DNA from: Chromatiales bacterium
GTDB lineage: Bacteria; Pseudomonadota; Gammaproteobacteria; UBA6429; Thiohalophilaceae
NCBI GenBank assembly: GCA_027032075.1
Contig: JALVOC010000098.1
Location: 1-64,000 of the forward strand
Direction of reading: 5' to 3'
Length of the DNA stretch: 64,000 nucleotides
Position 1 is the stretch's first letter. Each line of letters begins with the position of its first letter. Shown piece after piece: positions 53,482 to 62,070 of the stretch. Below the pieces are notes generated by a model, which saw only the letters and a program-made list of their open reading frames with translations, made no database searches and was not told the DNA's origin. The position numbers and the translations under genes are program-made.

Positions 53482-55896
53482 ATGGCGCAGAAAAAACCGT
53501 TCCATTCGTATTTAAGGAGTATTCTCAGACATTCTCCGCTTACCCTGAAGATGCTGCTGGTTACCGGGGTGATAGGGGTATCGGTATGGTTGTTTCTCGA
53601 CATTGCGCAATCATACAGTCTGGAAAAGATGTTCCGGGCAAAGCTGGCGGAGGAACTCAACAGGCAGTCGGTGGTGCACCGTTTGCGTTTCGATCATTAT
53701 GTAAAACTGCATTACAAGGTGGCGGTTCTGTTTGCCGGGCAGAAAAAACTGGCCGATTATCTGAACAAACAAAACTGGAACGGGAGCGATACCCCCAAGG
53801 TAAAAACCTACCGGCGCACCCCACCCTGGTTCCCCCGCTTGTCGGTGGTGCGGGGGTTTACCCAGCCCCGAATGGTTTTGTTGCTCGATCGTCAGGGGCG
53901 CTTACGGGAGATGTACAAACCAAGAAGGGTCGACAGCCTGCCGGAAGAAATCCTCAGCAACCCGCTTTACCGGCAGCTGAGCGTCAGGCAAAGTTATTTG
54001 ACCAATGTCGATGGGCGTCCCTACCTGCTCGCGACTGTGCCGATTACAGTCTCATCGAAATTTTCCGGTGCAATGCTGATGATCGTGTCGCCCATCGACG
54101 AGGCATTTCTGACTGCCTCCCAGCGGCCGGGGATGAATGATCAATTCATCGCCCTGGTCTCGGGCGATTCAAAACGCATCCTTGTCAGCAGTCAGTCAGA
54201 ATATCTGCCATCGGGAAAGACGCTCGATGAAATTTCACACGATTACCTGGTGACCGGTGAGGCGTTTTTTGATTATGGTGCCTCGGATCTGGTGATCACC
54301 CTCGTTTCCCTGATCTCCAAGGGAAAAATCGCGGCACTGACCGGTGATGTGCTGGCAACCAGCCGCCAGTACCGTGCTGTCACCGCGCTTGGTCTGATCG
54401 TTTCCTTCGCCCTCATCATGTTATGGGTGACCCGGCGGATTGGCCATCTGAACCAGCGGATAAAGGAGTTCTCAGACCACATGGGGTTGAAACATTTTTC
54501 CAGCGGCAGGGGGGATGAACTGCAGATCCTCGAAGACAGGTTTCTGCGTCTGTCGGAACAGATTGTTGCGGAAACCGTGGCGCTGGAGCAACAGGCATTG
54601 CATGATGCATTGACCGGATTGCCCAACCGCATACTGTTGCGGGACCGGCTCGAGCAGGCGATAAAAAACCAGTCGAGAGATGAAAACAAAATTGCCTTGC
54701 TGATGATGGATCTGGATCGGTTCAAGGATATCAACGACACCCTCGGCCATCATGTGGGTGATGTCATGCTGCAAAAGGTCAGCGAAAGGTTGTTGGGGAT
54801 TCTGCGGGCCAGTGATACGGTTGCCCGTCTGGGCGGGGATGAGTTTGCAGTGCTGTTACCACTGTCGGATGAGTCGGACGCCACACAGGTGGCGGTAAAA
54901 ATCTGTCATGCAATCTCACAACCGTTTGTGATCGAAAATCAGAACCTCAGTGTCGGTATCAGTATCGGTATTGTGTTGTTTCCGAGGCACGGCAAGGATC
55001 CGAATGCGCTGCTGCAAAAAGCGGATGTCGCCATGTATACCGCAAAAAACATGAAACAAGGGTATGCGATCTACGATCCGGCCAAGGATGATTTCAGCGC
55101 GGAACGACTTTCCCTCCTGAACGATCTGCGCAGCGCCCTGCAGTTTGACGAATTGCTGCTCCATTACCAGCCAAAAATCTGTGTCGCCACCCGGTCGGTT
55201 TGCGGGGTGGAGGCGCTGTTACGCTGGCATCATCCTGAAAAGGGGGACATCCCTCCAGACAAGTTAATCAAGATTGCTGAACAATCCGATCTGATCAACC
55301 CGATTACCTACTGGGTCATGGAACAGGCTTTGCGGCAAACCGTTGCCTGGCAGGGTTATGGTATCGACCTGGCGGTTTCGGTAAACCTCTCGGTACTCAA
55401 TTTGAACGATGCCCAGTTTCCGCAACGTGTGGGGGACTTGCTGAATAAATGGAAAGTGCCGCCGGAAAAATTAAGCCTGGAAATCACGGAAAGCGCCATC
55501 ATGGCGGATATCGGACAGGTGATGGATAATTTGATGTCACTCAACGAAATGGGCGTGACAATTTCCATCGATGATTTCGGCACGGGTTACTCCTCACTGG
55601 TGCATCTCAAGCATGTGCCGGTGAGTGAAATAAAAATAGAAAAATCGTTTGTCATGCACATGGATGAAAATGACAGCGATGCCGTGATCGTGCGGGCCAT
55701 CATTGATTTGGCACACAATCTTGGCTTGCGGGTGGTGGCGGAAGGTGTGGAGAGCCGGAACGTGTGGGAGGTGCTGGAAGTCCTGGGGTGTGATCTGAAT
55801 CAGGGTTATTATGTCAGCCGGCCGATGGCGGCGGACGATCTCCGGCACTGGCTGAAGCAGACGGACTGGAAAGTGAAGGACATTCTTTCTCGCTGA
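53482..55896 (+). CDS. Membrane GGDEF-EAL protein with periplasmic sensor domain
   Basis: 804 residues. A first helix (TLKMLLVTGVIGVSVWLFL) and a second near 297-316 (VTALGLIVSFALIMLWV) enclose about 250 periplasmic residues. A short HAMP-like link is followed by a GGDEF domain (RLGGDEFA near 451-457, with inhibitory RASD) and an EAL domain (GVEALLRW near 574, SVNLSVLN, EITES, DDFGTGYSSLVHL). Both active sites look intact, so it may make or break c-di-GMP. Co-transcribed with the binding-protein gene just upstream. Confidence 0.93.
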   Translation: MAQKKPFHSYLRSILRHSPLTLKMLLVTGVIGVSVWLFLDIAQSYSLEKMFRAKLAEELNRQSVVHRLRFDHYVKLHYKVAVLFAGQKKLADYLNKQNWNGSDTPKVKTYRRTPPWFPRLSVVRGFTQPRMVLLLDRQGRLREMYKPRRVDSLPEEILSNPLYRQLSVRQSYLTNVDGRPYLLATVPITVSSKFSGAMLMIVSPIDEAFLTASQRPGMNDQFIALVSGDSKRILVSSQSEYLPSGKTLDEISHDYLVTGEAFFDYGASDLVITLVSLISKGKIAALTGDVLATSRQYRAVTALGLIVSFALIMLWVTRRIGHLNQRIKEFSDHMGLKHFSSGRGDELQILEDRFLRLSEQIVAETVALEQQALHDALTGLPNRILLRDRLEQAIKNQSRDENKIALLMMDLDRFKDINDTLGHHVGDVMLQKVSERLLGILRASDTVARLGGDEFAVLLPLSDESDATQVAVKICHAISQPFVIENQNLSVGISIGIVLFPRHGKDPNALLQKADVAMYTAKNMKQGYAIYDPAKDDFSAERLSLLNDLRSALQFDELLLHYQPKICVATRSVCGVEALLRWHHPEKGDIPPDKLIKIAEQSDLINPITYWVMEQALRQTVAWQGYGIDLAVSVNLSVLNLNDAQFPQRVGDLLNKWKVPPEKLSLEITESAIMADIGQVMDNLMSLNEMGVTISIDDFGTGYSSLVHLKHVPVSEIKIEKSFVMHMDENDSDAVIVRAIIDLAHNLGLRVVAEGVESRNVWEVLEVLGCDLNQGYYVSRPMAADDLRHWLKQTDWKVKDILSR

Positions 55897-56027
55897 ACGG
55901 CAGGAGGCGTGACGAACACCCTTTTGTTTTTTGCACGCATTCGCCCCCGCGGCCGGTCATGGAAAACGCTTTTTTCTTCATCGGCAGAGTTTCGCCGGAA
56001 CTTTTCCGTCATCCATTAGTCATAGGT

Positions 56028-56158
56028 TACAGTGCAGCCAAGCACTGTATATTCCCGCAACCCTCCCTAGTGAGTGGGAATTACGACCCGGTTCCCCAAG
56101 CCGGGTGCTTATCGACCCTGGAACAGCATCAATCCCCACAAGTTCCAGGGTTTTTTTT
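56028..56158 (+). ncRNA. Candidate small RNA 1 (C-rich loops)
   Basis: Structured non-coding stretch on the plus strand. Hairpin 1 is TACAGTGC-AGCCAA-GCACTGTA (56028-56049). Hairpin 2 is ACCCGG-TTCCCCAAG-CCGGGT (56086-56106). It ends in an intrinsic terminator, CCCTGGAAC (56116-56124) with GTTCCAGGG (56142-56150) and eight Ts. Unpaired parts contain CAACCCTCCC, TTCCCC and ATCCCCACA, which could pair with Shine-Dalgarno sequences. It lies beside engB, where Spot 42 (E. coli) and ErsA (Pseudomonas) are encoded. The 5' end is not defined. Confidence 0.5.
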
Positions 56159-56228
56159 GCCCGATTTTCGCCCACTTGAATTTACAAAGGTTCACAAAAT
56201 CAGTCTGTTAGAGAGACTCTGGGTTGGC

Positions 56229-56359
56229 TATGCTTCTAGCAACTGAACCGCAATGCCCTTCAGCGGCCAAGCTCAAAAGCCTGTCAGACAGGCGATTGTT
56301 CGTACCCCGGAACCAAGCTGTCCCCACATCCCAACCCCGGTTCCGGGGTTATTTTTTTT
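56229..56359 (+). ncRNA. Candidate small RNA 2 (C-rich, tandem to the first)
   Basis: A possible TATGCT -10 at 56229-56234 is followed by a C-rich stretch with hairpin GCCTGTC-A-GACAGGC (56279-56293) and a terminator AACCCCGG-TT-CCGGGGTT (56333-56350) plus eight Ts. The CCCCACA motif of candidate 1 recurs at 56322-56328. CCCCGGAACC (56305-56314) can also pair with GGTTCCGGGG, giving a competing structure. The terminator overlaps the last codon of engB on the other strand. The start is a guess; no clear -35 is seen. Confidence 0.45.
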
Positions 56360-56966
56360 CTTCCCCCAGCCCCAGCCAGCCGTCCAGGATTTCACGCGCC
56401 TGCTCCACCCCCGTGCCTTTCAGCGCCGAAAACAGCTGGATTGAAATCCCGTGTTGCGGGGCCAGCGTGCGCTGCACCTTGAGCAGGGTGTTGGTGGCGG
56501 CACCCCGCTTCAGTTTGTCAGCCTTGGTGAGAAGAATATGCACCGGCAGGCCACGCCAGGTACACCAGGCCAGCATTTGCTGATCGAAGTCGGTGAGAGG
56601 GTGGCGGATGTCCATTAAAAGGATCAGGCCGCGCAGCGAGCGGCGCTCGTTCAAATAGGATTCCATCGCTTCGCCCCACTGGCGGCGGATTCTTTCCGGG
56701 ACCCTGGCGAAGCCGTAGCCCGGCAGATCCACCAGGCGATGTTCCCCGTCGAGGGAAAAAAACACCAGGTGCTGGGTGCGCCCCGGGGTCTTGCTGGTGC
56801 GCGCCAGTGATTTGCGGCGGGTGATGGCGTTCAGGGCGCTGGATTTTCCGGCATTGGAGCGGCCGGCAAAAGCGACCTCGGCGCCCTCGTCCGCAGGCGC
56901 CTGTGCGGGGTCGGGGACACTGAGTAAAAAGCGGGCATGGCGGTACCTGTCAGGATTTTGTGTCAT
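56349..56966 (-). CDS. engB: Ribosome-biogenesis GTPase EngB (YsxC/YihA)
   Basis: Essential GTPase of large-subunit assembly, 205 residues from the ATG at 56966. G1 [18 protein letters not shown]2 region [10 protein letters not shown]3 [10 protein letters not shown] and G4 LTKADKL are all present. A GTG one codon earlier is possible. The gene is divergent from the two cytochrome genes and lies next to dsbA as in the pseudomonad polA-engB-cc4-dsbA block, but polA is 16 kb away here. Confidence 0.97.
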   Translation of the reverse strand: MTQNPDRYRHARFLLSVPDPAQAPADEGAEVAFAGRSNAGKSSALNAITRRKSLARTSKTPGRTQHLVFFSLDGEHRLVDLPGYGFARVPERIRRQWGEAMESYLNERRSLRGLILLMDIRHPLTDFDQQMLAWCTWRGLPVHILLTKADKLKRGAATNTLLKVQRTLAPQHGISIQLFSALKGTGVEQAREILDGWLGLGEEKK

Positions 56967-57190
56967 CACGTTAAACTCAGCAAACCAGTATGGAATATTC
57001 GCAAAATTATGATTTATATCATATCCCGCATTTTGCTATACTCGAGCCGCTTGACCCTGCAGGGACACTGGTATATAAGTGTGCCCGCATCATCCGTTCT
57101 GGCTACGAGTTCGATAGTTTAACATGTCAGACAGTGCGGCATGGCGATGATTGACCACCTGAATATCTATGAATCTAGGAGCATTATAAA

Positions 57191-57511
57191 ATGAAAAAAT
57201 TAGTCACAATTGCAGCTACTCTCACATTGATGGGTGCCGCTACTACTGTTTTTGCTGGTGGTGCCGGTGAAAAAACTTACAAGGCTGCCTGCTTTGCGTG
57301 TCATGGCACTGGTGCAGCCGGTGCACCCAAGTTGGGTGACAAGGCAAACTGGGGTCCGCGTATCAAACAAGGCAAGGATACTTTGTATACCCATGCCCTG
57401 AAAGGTTTCAAAGGCAACAAGGGTTTCATGCCTGCCAAGGGTGGTCGTGCCGATCTGAGTGATGCAGACGTCAAGGCTGCTGTTGACTACATGATTTCAC
57501 AGAGTCAATAA
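57191..57511 (+). CDS. Periplasmic cytochrome c5-type monohaem cytochrome
   Basis: 106 residues with a signal peptide (MKKLVTIAATLTLMGAATTV) and one haem c site, CFACH at 34-38. The distal ligand Met is in KGFMPAKGGRADLSD. The class I fold and size fit cytochrome c5/c-555. The next gene, 62 bases downstream, encodes cytochrome c4; the same pair precedes dsbA in pseudomonads. Likely carries electrons to a terminal oxidase. Confidence 0.93.
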   Translation: MKKLVTIAATLTLMGAATTVFAGGAGEKTYKAACFACHGTGAAGAPKLGDKANWGPRIKQGKDTLYTHALKGFKGNKGFMPAKGGRADLSDADVKAAVDYMISQSQ

Positions 57512-57573
57512 GCGATCCAGACTCCCCGGTTTCTTAATCTCAAATCAAAAATTTTAAGGTTGGTTGATCAATT

Positions 57574-58185
57574 ATGAAGTACAACGTTCTCATCTCACTT
57601 ATCGTCATGTTCGCACTGGCGGGTGGTGCCCAGGCATCCGGGAATGCCGAAGCAGGTCAACAAAAAGCGCAGAATTGTGTTGGTTGTCACGGCGTGAACG
57701 GTAACAGCAGCAATCCTGTCTGGCCCAAGCTGGCCGGTCAGGGCGCAGCTTACATTGCCAAACAGCTGGCAGATTTCAAGGCGGGTAAAAAACGCCAGGA
57801 CCCGTTGATGATCGGACAGGTAGCAGGCCTTTCCGCGCAGGATATGGCGGATCTTGGTGCTTATTTTGCCAAGCAGAAACCAGCTGCCGGCACTGCCGGT
57901 GATGAAGCCAAGGCTGCACTGGGCAGGAAGATCTACATGGGCGGCAACAAGACGACGGGTGTATCAGCCTGTATGGCTTGTCATGGTCCGTCCGGGGCCG
58001 GTAATCCTCCGGCCAAATTCCCCATGCTGCGCGGACAGCATGCTCCTTACGTGGTTAAGGCGCTGAAAGATTTCCGCAGTGGTGCCCGTACCAATGATGC
58101 CGGCAAAATGATGCAAAACATTGCTGCGCATATGACCGATAAAGAAATCGATGCTGTTGCAGTTTATATGCAAGGCATGCAGTAA
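57574..58185 (+). CDS. cc4: Dihaem cytochrome c4
   Basis: 203 residues with a signal peptide and two class I haem domains: CVGCH at 35-39 and CMACH near 132-136. Each domain has its own Met-containing loop (RQDPLMIGQVAGLS and DAGKMMQNIAAHMT). Length and dual-domain layout are those of cytochrome c4, an electron donor to cbb3-type oxidases in many gammaproteobacteria. A strong terminator follows. Confidence 0.95.
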   Translation: MKYNVLISLIVMFALAGGAQASGNAEAGQQKAQNCVGCHGVNGNSSNPVWPKLAGQGAAYIAKQLADFKAGKKRQDPLMIGQVAGLSAQDMADLGAYFAKQKPAAGTAGDEAKAALGRKIYMGGNKTTGVSACMACHGPSGAGNPPAKFPMLRGQHAPYVVKALKDFRSGARTNDAGKMMQNIAAHMTDKEIDAVAVYMQGMQ

Positions 58186-58216
58186 TCGAATTACCGGGAT
58201 TTTACTCCGGTCGTTT

Positions 58217-58246
58217 AAGGGGCGGTTTTTACCGCCCCTTATTTTT
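58217..58246 (+). terminator. Intrinsic terminator after cytochrome c4
   Basis: Perfect 10-base stem AAGGGGCGGT / ACCGCCCCTT with a TTTT loop, followed by ATTTTT. It lies 32 bases after the cytochrome c4 stop codon. Confidence 0.93.
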
Positions 58247-58628
58247 GCCCGCTCGCCAGATGTGTTTTAACCTGAACCGGTTCCTGCTGCTTTGTGAAGC
58301 GGGGTGGCTGTTATCTCCTTCTTGTTCTGAAGGGGCGAAGTAGTCAGACGGTTTATTCCGTTCCTGCGATTATTCTTGCCGCGGTCAGAGCAGCCATCCA
58401 GGATTGCCGGCTTCAGCTTCACCTTTACCCGTTGTGTTTTGTCAGGATTATCCGTTTGTGCTGACGTGCAAAAATCTGTACGGGGGGAAATTGGCTGGAA
58501 CTTTTCCTCGGATTGATACACAGATTGTTATATTTACAAAATAGACGGGTTATAAATTTCTGCGGGGGACTTGCGTCAAAGCCTGGCTTTGCCTAGTCTG
58601 TCTGGAATTAATATCAGGAGAAGATTCG
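58247..58628. other. Intergenic region before dsbA
   Basis: About 380 bases between the cytochrome c4 terminator and dsbA. A minus-strand frame of 84 codons is open here but has a low-complexity, Thr/Lys-rich product and no ribosome site, so I do not call it. GGAGAAG before the dsbA start is a ribosome site. Nothing else is recognisable. Confidence 0.5.
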
Positions 58629-59261
58629 ATGAAATTGTTACGTCTCATATCACTGTCTGTATTGTTGTTTGCACCACTGGGGGTGAGTTTCGCGGGCATT
58701 GATGAGGGGATTGAGTATAAACGTCTGCCGTCACCGATGCCGACAGTGGACCCAAAAAAAATAGAATTACTTGAACTGTTCTGGTATGGCTGTCCACACT
58801 GTTATCGTTTTGAACCAAAATTGAAAAAATGGCTGAAGAAAAAGCCGGCTAACGTGGTATTCGTGCGTGTGCCTGCCATCTTCAATCCGCGCTGGGGGTT
58901 TCACGCCAAGGTGTATTACACTGCCGAAGTGCTGGGTGTGCTCGATAAGTTACATGATGCCCTGTTTGAGGCGATCCATGTGCAGCGCAAACAAATGAAA
59001 ACCGTAGAGGAAGTGCGCAAGCTGTTTGTCAGGTATGGTGTCAAGCCCAAGGATTTTGACAAGGCGTTTGCATCGTTTATGGTGGATGCCAAAGTACGCC
59101 GAGCAAAAGATCTGACCCGCCGCTATGGCATCAGTGGCGTGCCCTCGTTGGTGGTGAATGGCAAATATGTGACGGACGGGCCGATGGCAAGCAGCGCAGG
59201 TGGTATGCTTAAAGTCGTTGATTATCTTATTGAAAAAGAGTCAGCGGCCAGCAAGCAGTAA
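58629..59261 (+). CDS. dsbA: Thiol:disulfide interchange protein DsbA
   Basis: Periplasmic oxidase that makes disulfide bonds. 210 residues with a signal peptide (RLISLSVLLFAPLGVSFA), the thioredoxin-like active site CPHC at 55-58 (FWYGCPHCYRFEP) and the cis-Pro loop GISGVPSLVVNGKYVT. The helical insertion is of normal size. Adjacent cytochromes c need thioether and disulfide handling in the periplasm, and the same order occurs in pseudomonads. Confidence 0.96.
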   Translation: MKLLRLISLSVLLFAPLGVSFAGIDEGIEYKRLPSPMPTVDPKKIELLELFWYGCPHCYRFEPKLKKWLKKKPANVVFVRVPAIFNPRWGFHAKVYYTAEVLGVLDKLHDALFEAIHVQRKQMKTVEEVRKLFVRYGVKPKDFDKAFASFMVDAKVRRAKDLTRRYGISGVPSLVVNGKYVTDGPMASSAGGMLKVVDYLIEKESAASKQ

Positions 59262-59311
59262 AGTTTTGCCGCAGTTGGGCCGATACAGACTCTGACGCGG
59301 TTTTTTCCTGT

Positions 59312-59385
59312 CGCTAAACAAGTGTTCCGAATATCTCTGCTCCTGATGTGAAACAGATCTGGCATTCGGATCACTTGATTTAGCG
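59312..59385. mobile_element. Short relative of the foldback MITE (74 bp)
   Basis: Termini CGCTAAACAAGTGTTCCGAA (left) and, inverted, TTCGGATCACTTGATTTAGC (right) enclose about 30 bases. The GTGTTCCGAAT block matches the terminal repeat of copy A (GCGTTCCGAAT), but the core is lost. It lies between dsbA and the acetolactate-synthase-like gene. Confidence 0.6.
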
Positions 59386-59429
59386 TAAGCGGGGTATGCA
59401 GGAATGACAACAGGAAACAAGGAGTCTCC

Positions 59430-61061
59430 ATGAAAGCTGCCGATCTCTTTATCCGCTGCCTGGAAAATGAAGGAGTGGAGTTTATTTTTGGCATTCCCGG
59501 TGAGGAAAACCTGGATGTCATGGACGCGTTACTCGATTCCACGATCAAGTTCATCACCACCCGCCATGAACAGGGCGCGGCGTTCATGGCGGATGTGTAT
59601 GGCCGCCTCACCGGCAAAGCGGGTGTTTGCCTGGGTACGCTTGGTCCCGGAGCCACCAATCTGGTGACCGGTGTGGCGGATGCCAATCTTGACCATGCGC
59701 CGGTGGTGGCGATTGCCGGTCAGGCCAGCACCCACCGCCTGCACAAGGAGTCGCATCAGGTGCTGGATCTGGAGCAGATGTTCCAGCCTATTACCAAGTA
59801 TTCCTCCCGCCTGCTCACCCCCGATGTGATCAACGAGGTGGTGCGGAAGGCGTTCAAAGTGGCGCAGTCGGAAAAAACCGGCGCCTGTTTTATTGAGTTT
59901 CCGGAAAACATTGCAGAAATGGAGGTGGAGTCCCGGCCCCTCCCGGTGAAACACCCCCATCCGCCAGAGCCACCCGGTGAACGGGTGGATCGTGCAGCGG
60001 AAATCATCTCCGACGCCAAGAACCCTATTATCCTTGCCGGCAACGGGGTTATTCGCAACAAGGCCTGGAAACAGCTGGCGGATTTTGCCGAAGTGCTGCG
60101 TATTCCGGTGGCCAACACCTTCATGGCCAAGGGGGTCATTCCGTTCAAGCACCCGATGGCGCTTGGCAGTGCCGGGCTGCAGGCCAATGACTACATCAGC
60201 TGTGGCTTCAGCAAGGCCGACGTTATTATCTGTATCGGATATGATCTGGTGGAATACCATCCCTACTTGTGGCACCCCTCCAAGGATCGCACGATTATAC
60301 ATATCGATCAGTCGCCCGCCGAAGTGGATGCGTACTATCCGGTTGTTTGCGGAGTGATTGGTGACATCAAGCACTCCCTGCTGCGCATCATGGAAGTGGC
60401 CAGCCCGCATACCGGCAGCACCATGCGCGCCCTGCGTGAGGCCCTGGTGGAGGACATGAACCAGCACAAGGATGACAACAGCGTGCCGATGAAGCCGCAG
60501 AAGATCATCTGGGATCTGCGCACCGCCATGGCGCTGGAGGATATCGCCATTTCCGATGTTGGCGCACACAAGATGTGGATGTCACGCATGTTCCGCTGTG
60601 AATTCCCCAACACCTGTATTATCTCCAACGGTTTTGCCAGTATGGGGATCGCCGTGCCCGGCGCGATCGGTGCCAAGCTGGCCGAGCCGGACCGCAAGGT
60701 GGTGGCTGTCACCGGTGATGCCGGTTTCCTGATGAATTCGCAGGAGATCGAAACTGCGCTGCGCATCAATACCCCGATTGTGATCCTCATCTGGAGTGAC
60801 GGGGCTTACGGTCTGATAGAATGGAAGCAGATGAATCAGTTCGGCCGCCCGTCCCACATCAAATTCGGCAATCCGGATTTTGTCAAATATGCGGAATCGT
60901 TTGGCGCCAAGGGGTACCGTATCGAAAAGGGAGAGGATCTGTTGCCCACCTTGAAAAAGGCCCTGGCAGACAACACAGTATCTATTATCGATTGTCCGGT
61001 GGACTATAGCGAGAACCTCAAACTCACCAACAAACTGGGTGAGATGGTCTGCCCGATTTAA
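59430..61061 (+). CDS. Acetolactate-synthase-like ThDP enzyme (large subunit type)
   Basis: 543 residues with an AAGGAGTCTCC ribosome site. ThDP-enzyme layout: N-terminal domain with the catalytic Glu in TTRHEQGAAFMADVYGRLTG, a middle domain (NPIILAGNGVIRN), and a C-terminal cofactor domain GDAGFLMNSQEIETALRINT. The opening FIFGIPGEENLDVMDALLDS is typical of the acetolactate synthase family. No small regulatory subunit gene follows, so it could be a catabolic acetolactate synthase or another ThDP carboligase. Substrate uncertain. Confidence 0.85.
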   Translation: MKAADLFIRCLENEGVEFIFGIPGEENLDVMDALLDSTIKFITTRHEQGAAFMADVYGRLTGKAGVCLGTLGPGATNLVTGVADANLDHAPVVAIAGQASTHRLHKESHQVLDLEQMFQPITKYSSRLLTPDVINEVVRKAFKVAQSEKTGACFIEFPENIAEMEVESRPLPVKHPHPPEPPGERVDRAAEIISDAKNPIILAGNGVIRNKAWKQLADFAEVLRIPVANTFMAKGVIPFKHPMALGSAGLQANDYISCGFSKADVIICIGYDLVEYHPYLWHPSKDRTIIHIDQSPAEVDAYYPVVCGVIGDIKHSLLRIMEVASPHTGSTMRALREALVEDMNQHKDDNSVPMKPQKIIWDLRTAMALEDIAISDVGAHKMWMSRMFRCEFPNTCIISNGFASMGIAVPGAIGAKLAEPDRKVVAVTGDAGFLMNSQEIETALRINTPIVILIWSDGAYGLIEWKQMNQFGRPSHIKFGNPDFVKYAESFGAKGYRIEKGEDLLPTLKKALADNTVSIIDCPVDYSENLKLTNKLGEMVCPI

Positions 61062-61224
61062 CACAGTGATTACTGTCCTGCTGTAACAGATCCAGCGCCA
61101 GCAGCTGTTTGCACAGATTGCGTCCAGGCGTGCTGAAAAACGGTTATTCGCGTAACGTAAGCTGCGCCAAGGGCCGTTTGCTCAAAAGCATCCGTGAGTT
61201 GTTTGTTGCAGCGGAATCAGAAAC

Positions 61225-62067
61225 ATGCCAAAAACCATATCAGACAGAGAACAGCCCCATACCCTGCGGATCATGAGTTATAACGTGCAGGTGGGTATCC
61301 ATACGCGCAAGCCCCGCGATTATCTGTTGGGCGGGTGGAAACACCTGTTGCCGCATTCGCAGCGTCTGCCCAACCTCGATCGGGTTGCACACCTCATCAG
61401 CGAATACGATATTGTCGGTTTGCAGGAGGTTGATGCAGGGAGCCTGCGTTGCAACTTTATCAACCTTGCCGAATATCTTGCCGAGCGTGGCGAGTTCCCC
61501 TTCTGGTATCACCAGGTCAATCGTAATCTCGGCCGTTTTGCCCAGCACAGTAACGGCTTTTTAAGCCACTTCCGCCCCGACGAAGTTCAGGACCTGCGTC
61601 TGCCCGGCTTAATCCCCGGCAGACAGGCCTTGCTCGCCCGTTTTGGCAATGGCGAGAACGCCCTGGTTGTTATTGTTCTGCACCTGGCGTTGAGCAAGCG
61701 GGCAAGAATACAACAGCTCGATTATATTGGTGATATCGTCAACAGTTATCCTCATGCCATTGTCCTGGGGGATATGAACACCCGTGCCCACAGTGAAGAG
61801 ATGCAGCGGCTATTCAAAAAGACCAGTCTGCACGAGCCACTGGAAGAGTTGCATACTTATCCCAGCTGGCGGCCGATATTCAATATCGATCACATCCTTG
61901 TCAGCTCGGGACTCAAGGTTCGCCGTGCGCAAGTGGTGGAGCACCCGGTGTCGGATCATCTGCCGATAATGACAGAAGTTGAACTGCCGCCAGGGCTCGA
62001 GCTCACGCGGCTGGAAAAAAGAAGGGCGCTGGATTTTAATCGCTATATGCAGGAACTGGATCTATAA
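61225..62067 (+). CDS. Endonuclease/exonuclease/phosphatase (EEP) superfamily hydrolase
   Basis: 280 residues, no signal peptide. Metal-dependent EEP fold with all core residues: MSYNVQVGI (Asn), GLQEVDAGS (Glu), VLGDMNTRAHSEEM (Asp, Asn) and VSDHLPIMTEV (Asp, His). The substrate, a nucleic acid, inositol phosphate or other phosphoester, cannot be read from the sequence. It ends three bases before the next GGDEF gene, so the two are co-expressed. Confidence 0.88.
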   Translation: MPKTISDREQPHTLRIMSYNVQVGIHTRKPRDYLLGGWKHLLPHSQRLPNLDRVAHLISEYDIVGLQEVDAGSLRCNFINLAEYLAERGEFPFWYHQVNRNLGRFAQHSNGFLSHFRPDEVQDLRLPGLIPGRQALLARFGNGENALVVIVLHLALSKRARIQQLDYIGDIVNSYPHAIVLGDMNTRAHSEEMQRLFKKTSLHEPLEELHTYPSWRPIFNIDHILVSSGLKVRRAQVVEHPVSDHLPIMTEVELPPGLELTRLEKRRALDFNRYMQELDL

Positions 62068-62070
62068 CCG

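Noticed and set aside
58267-58521. 84-codon minus-strand frame between cytochrome c4 and dsbA
   Set aside because: Low-complexity product and no start signal.
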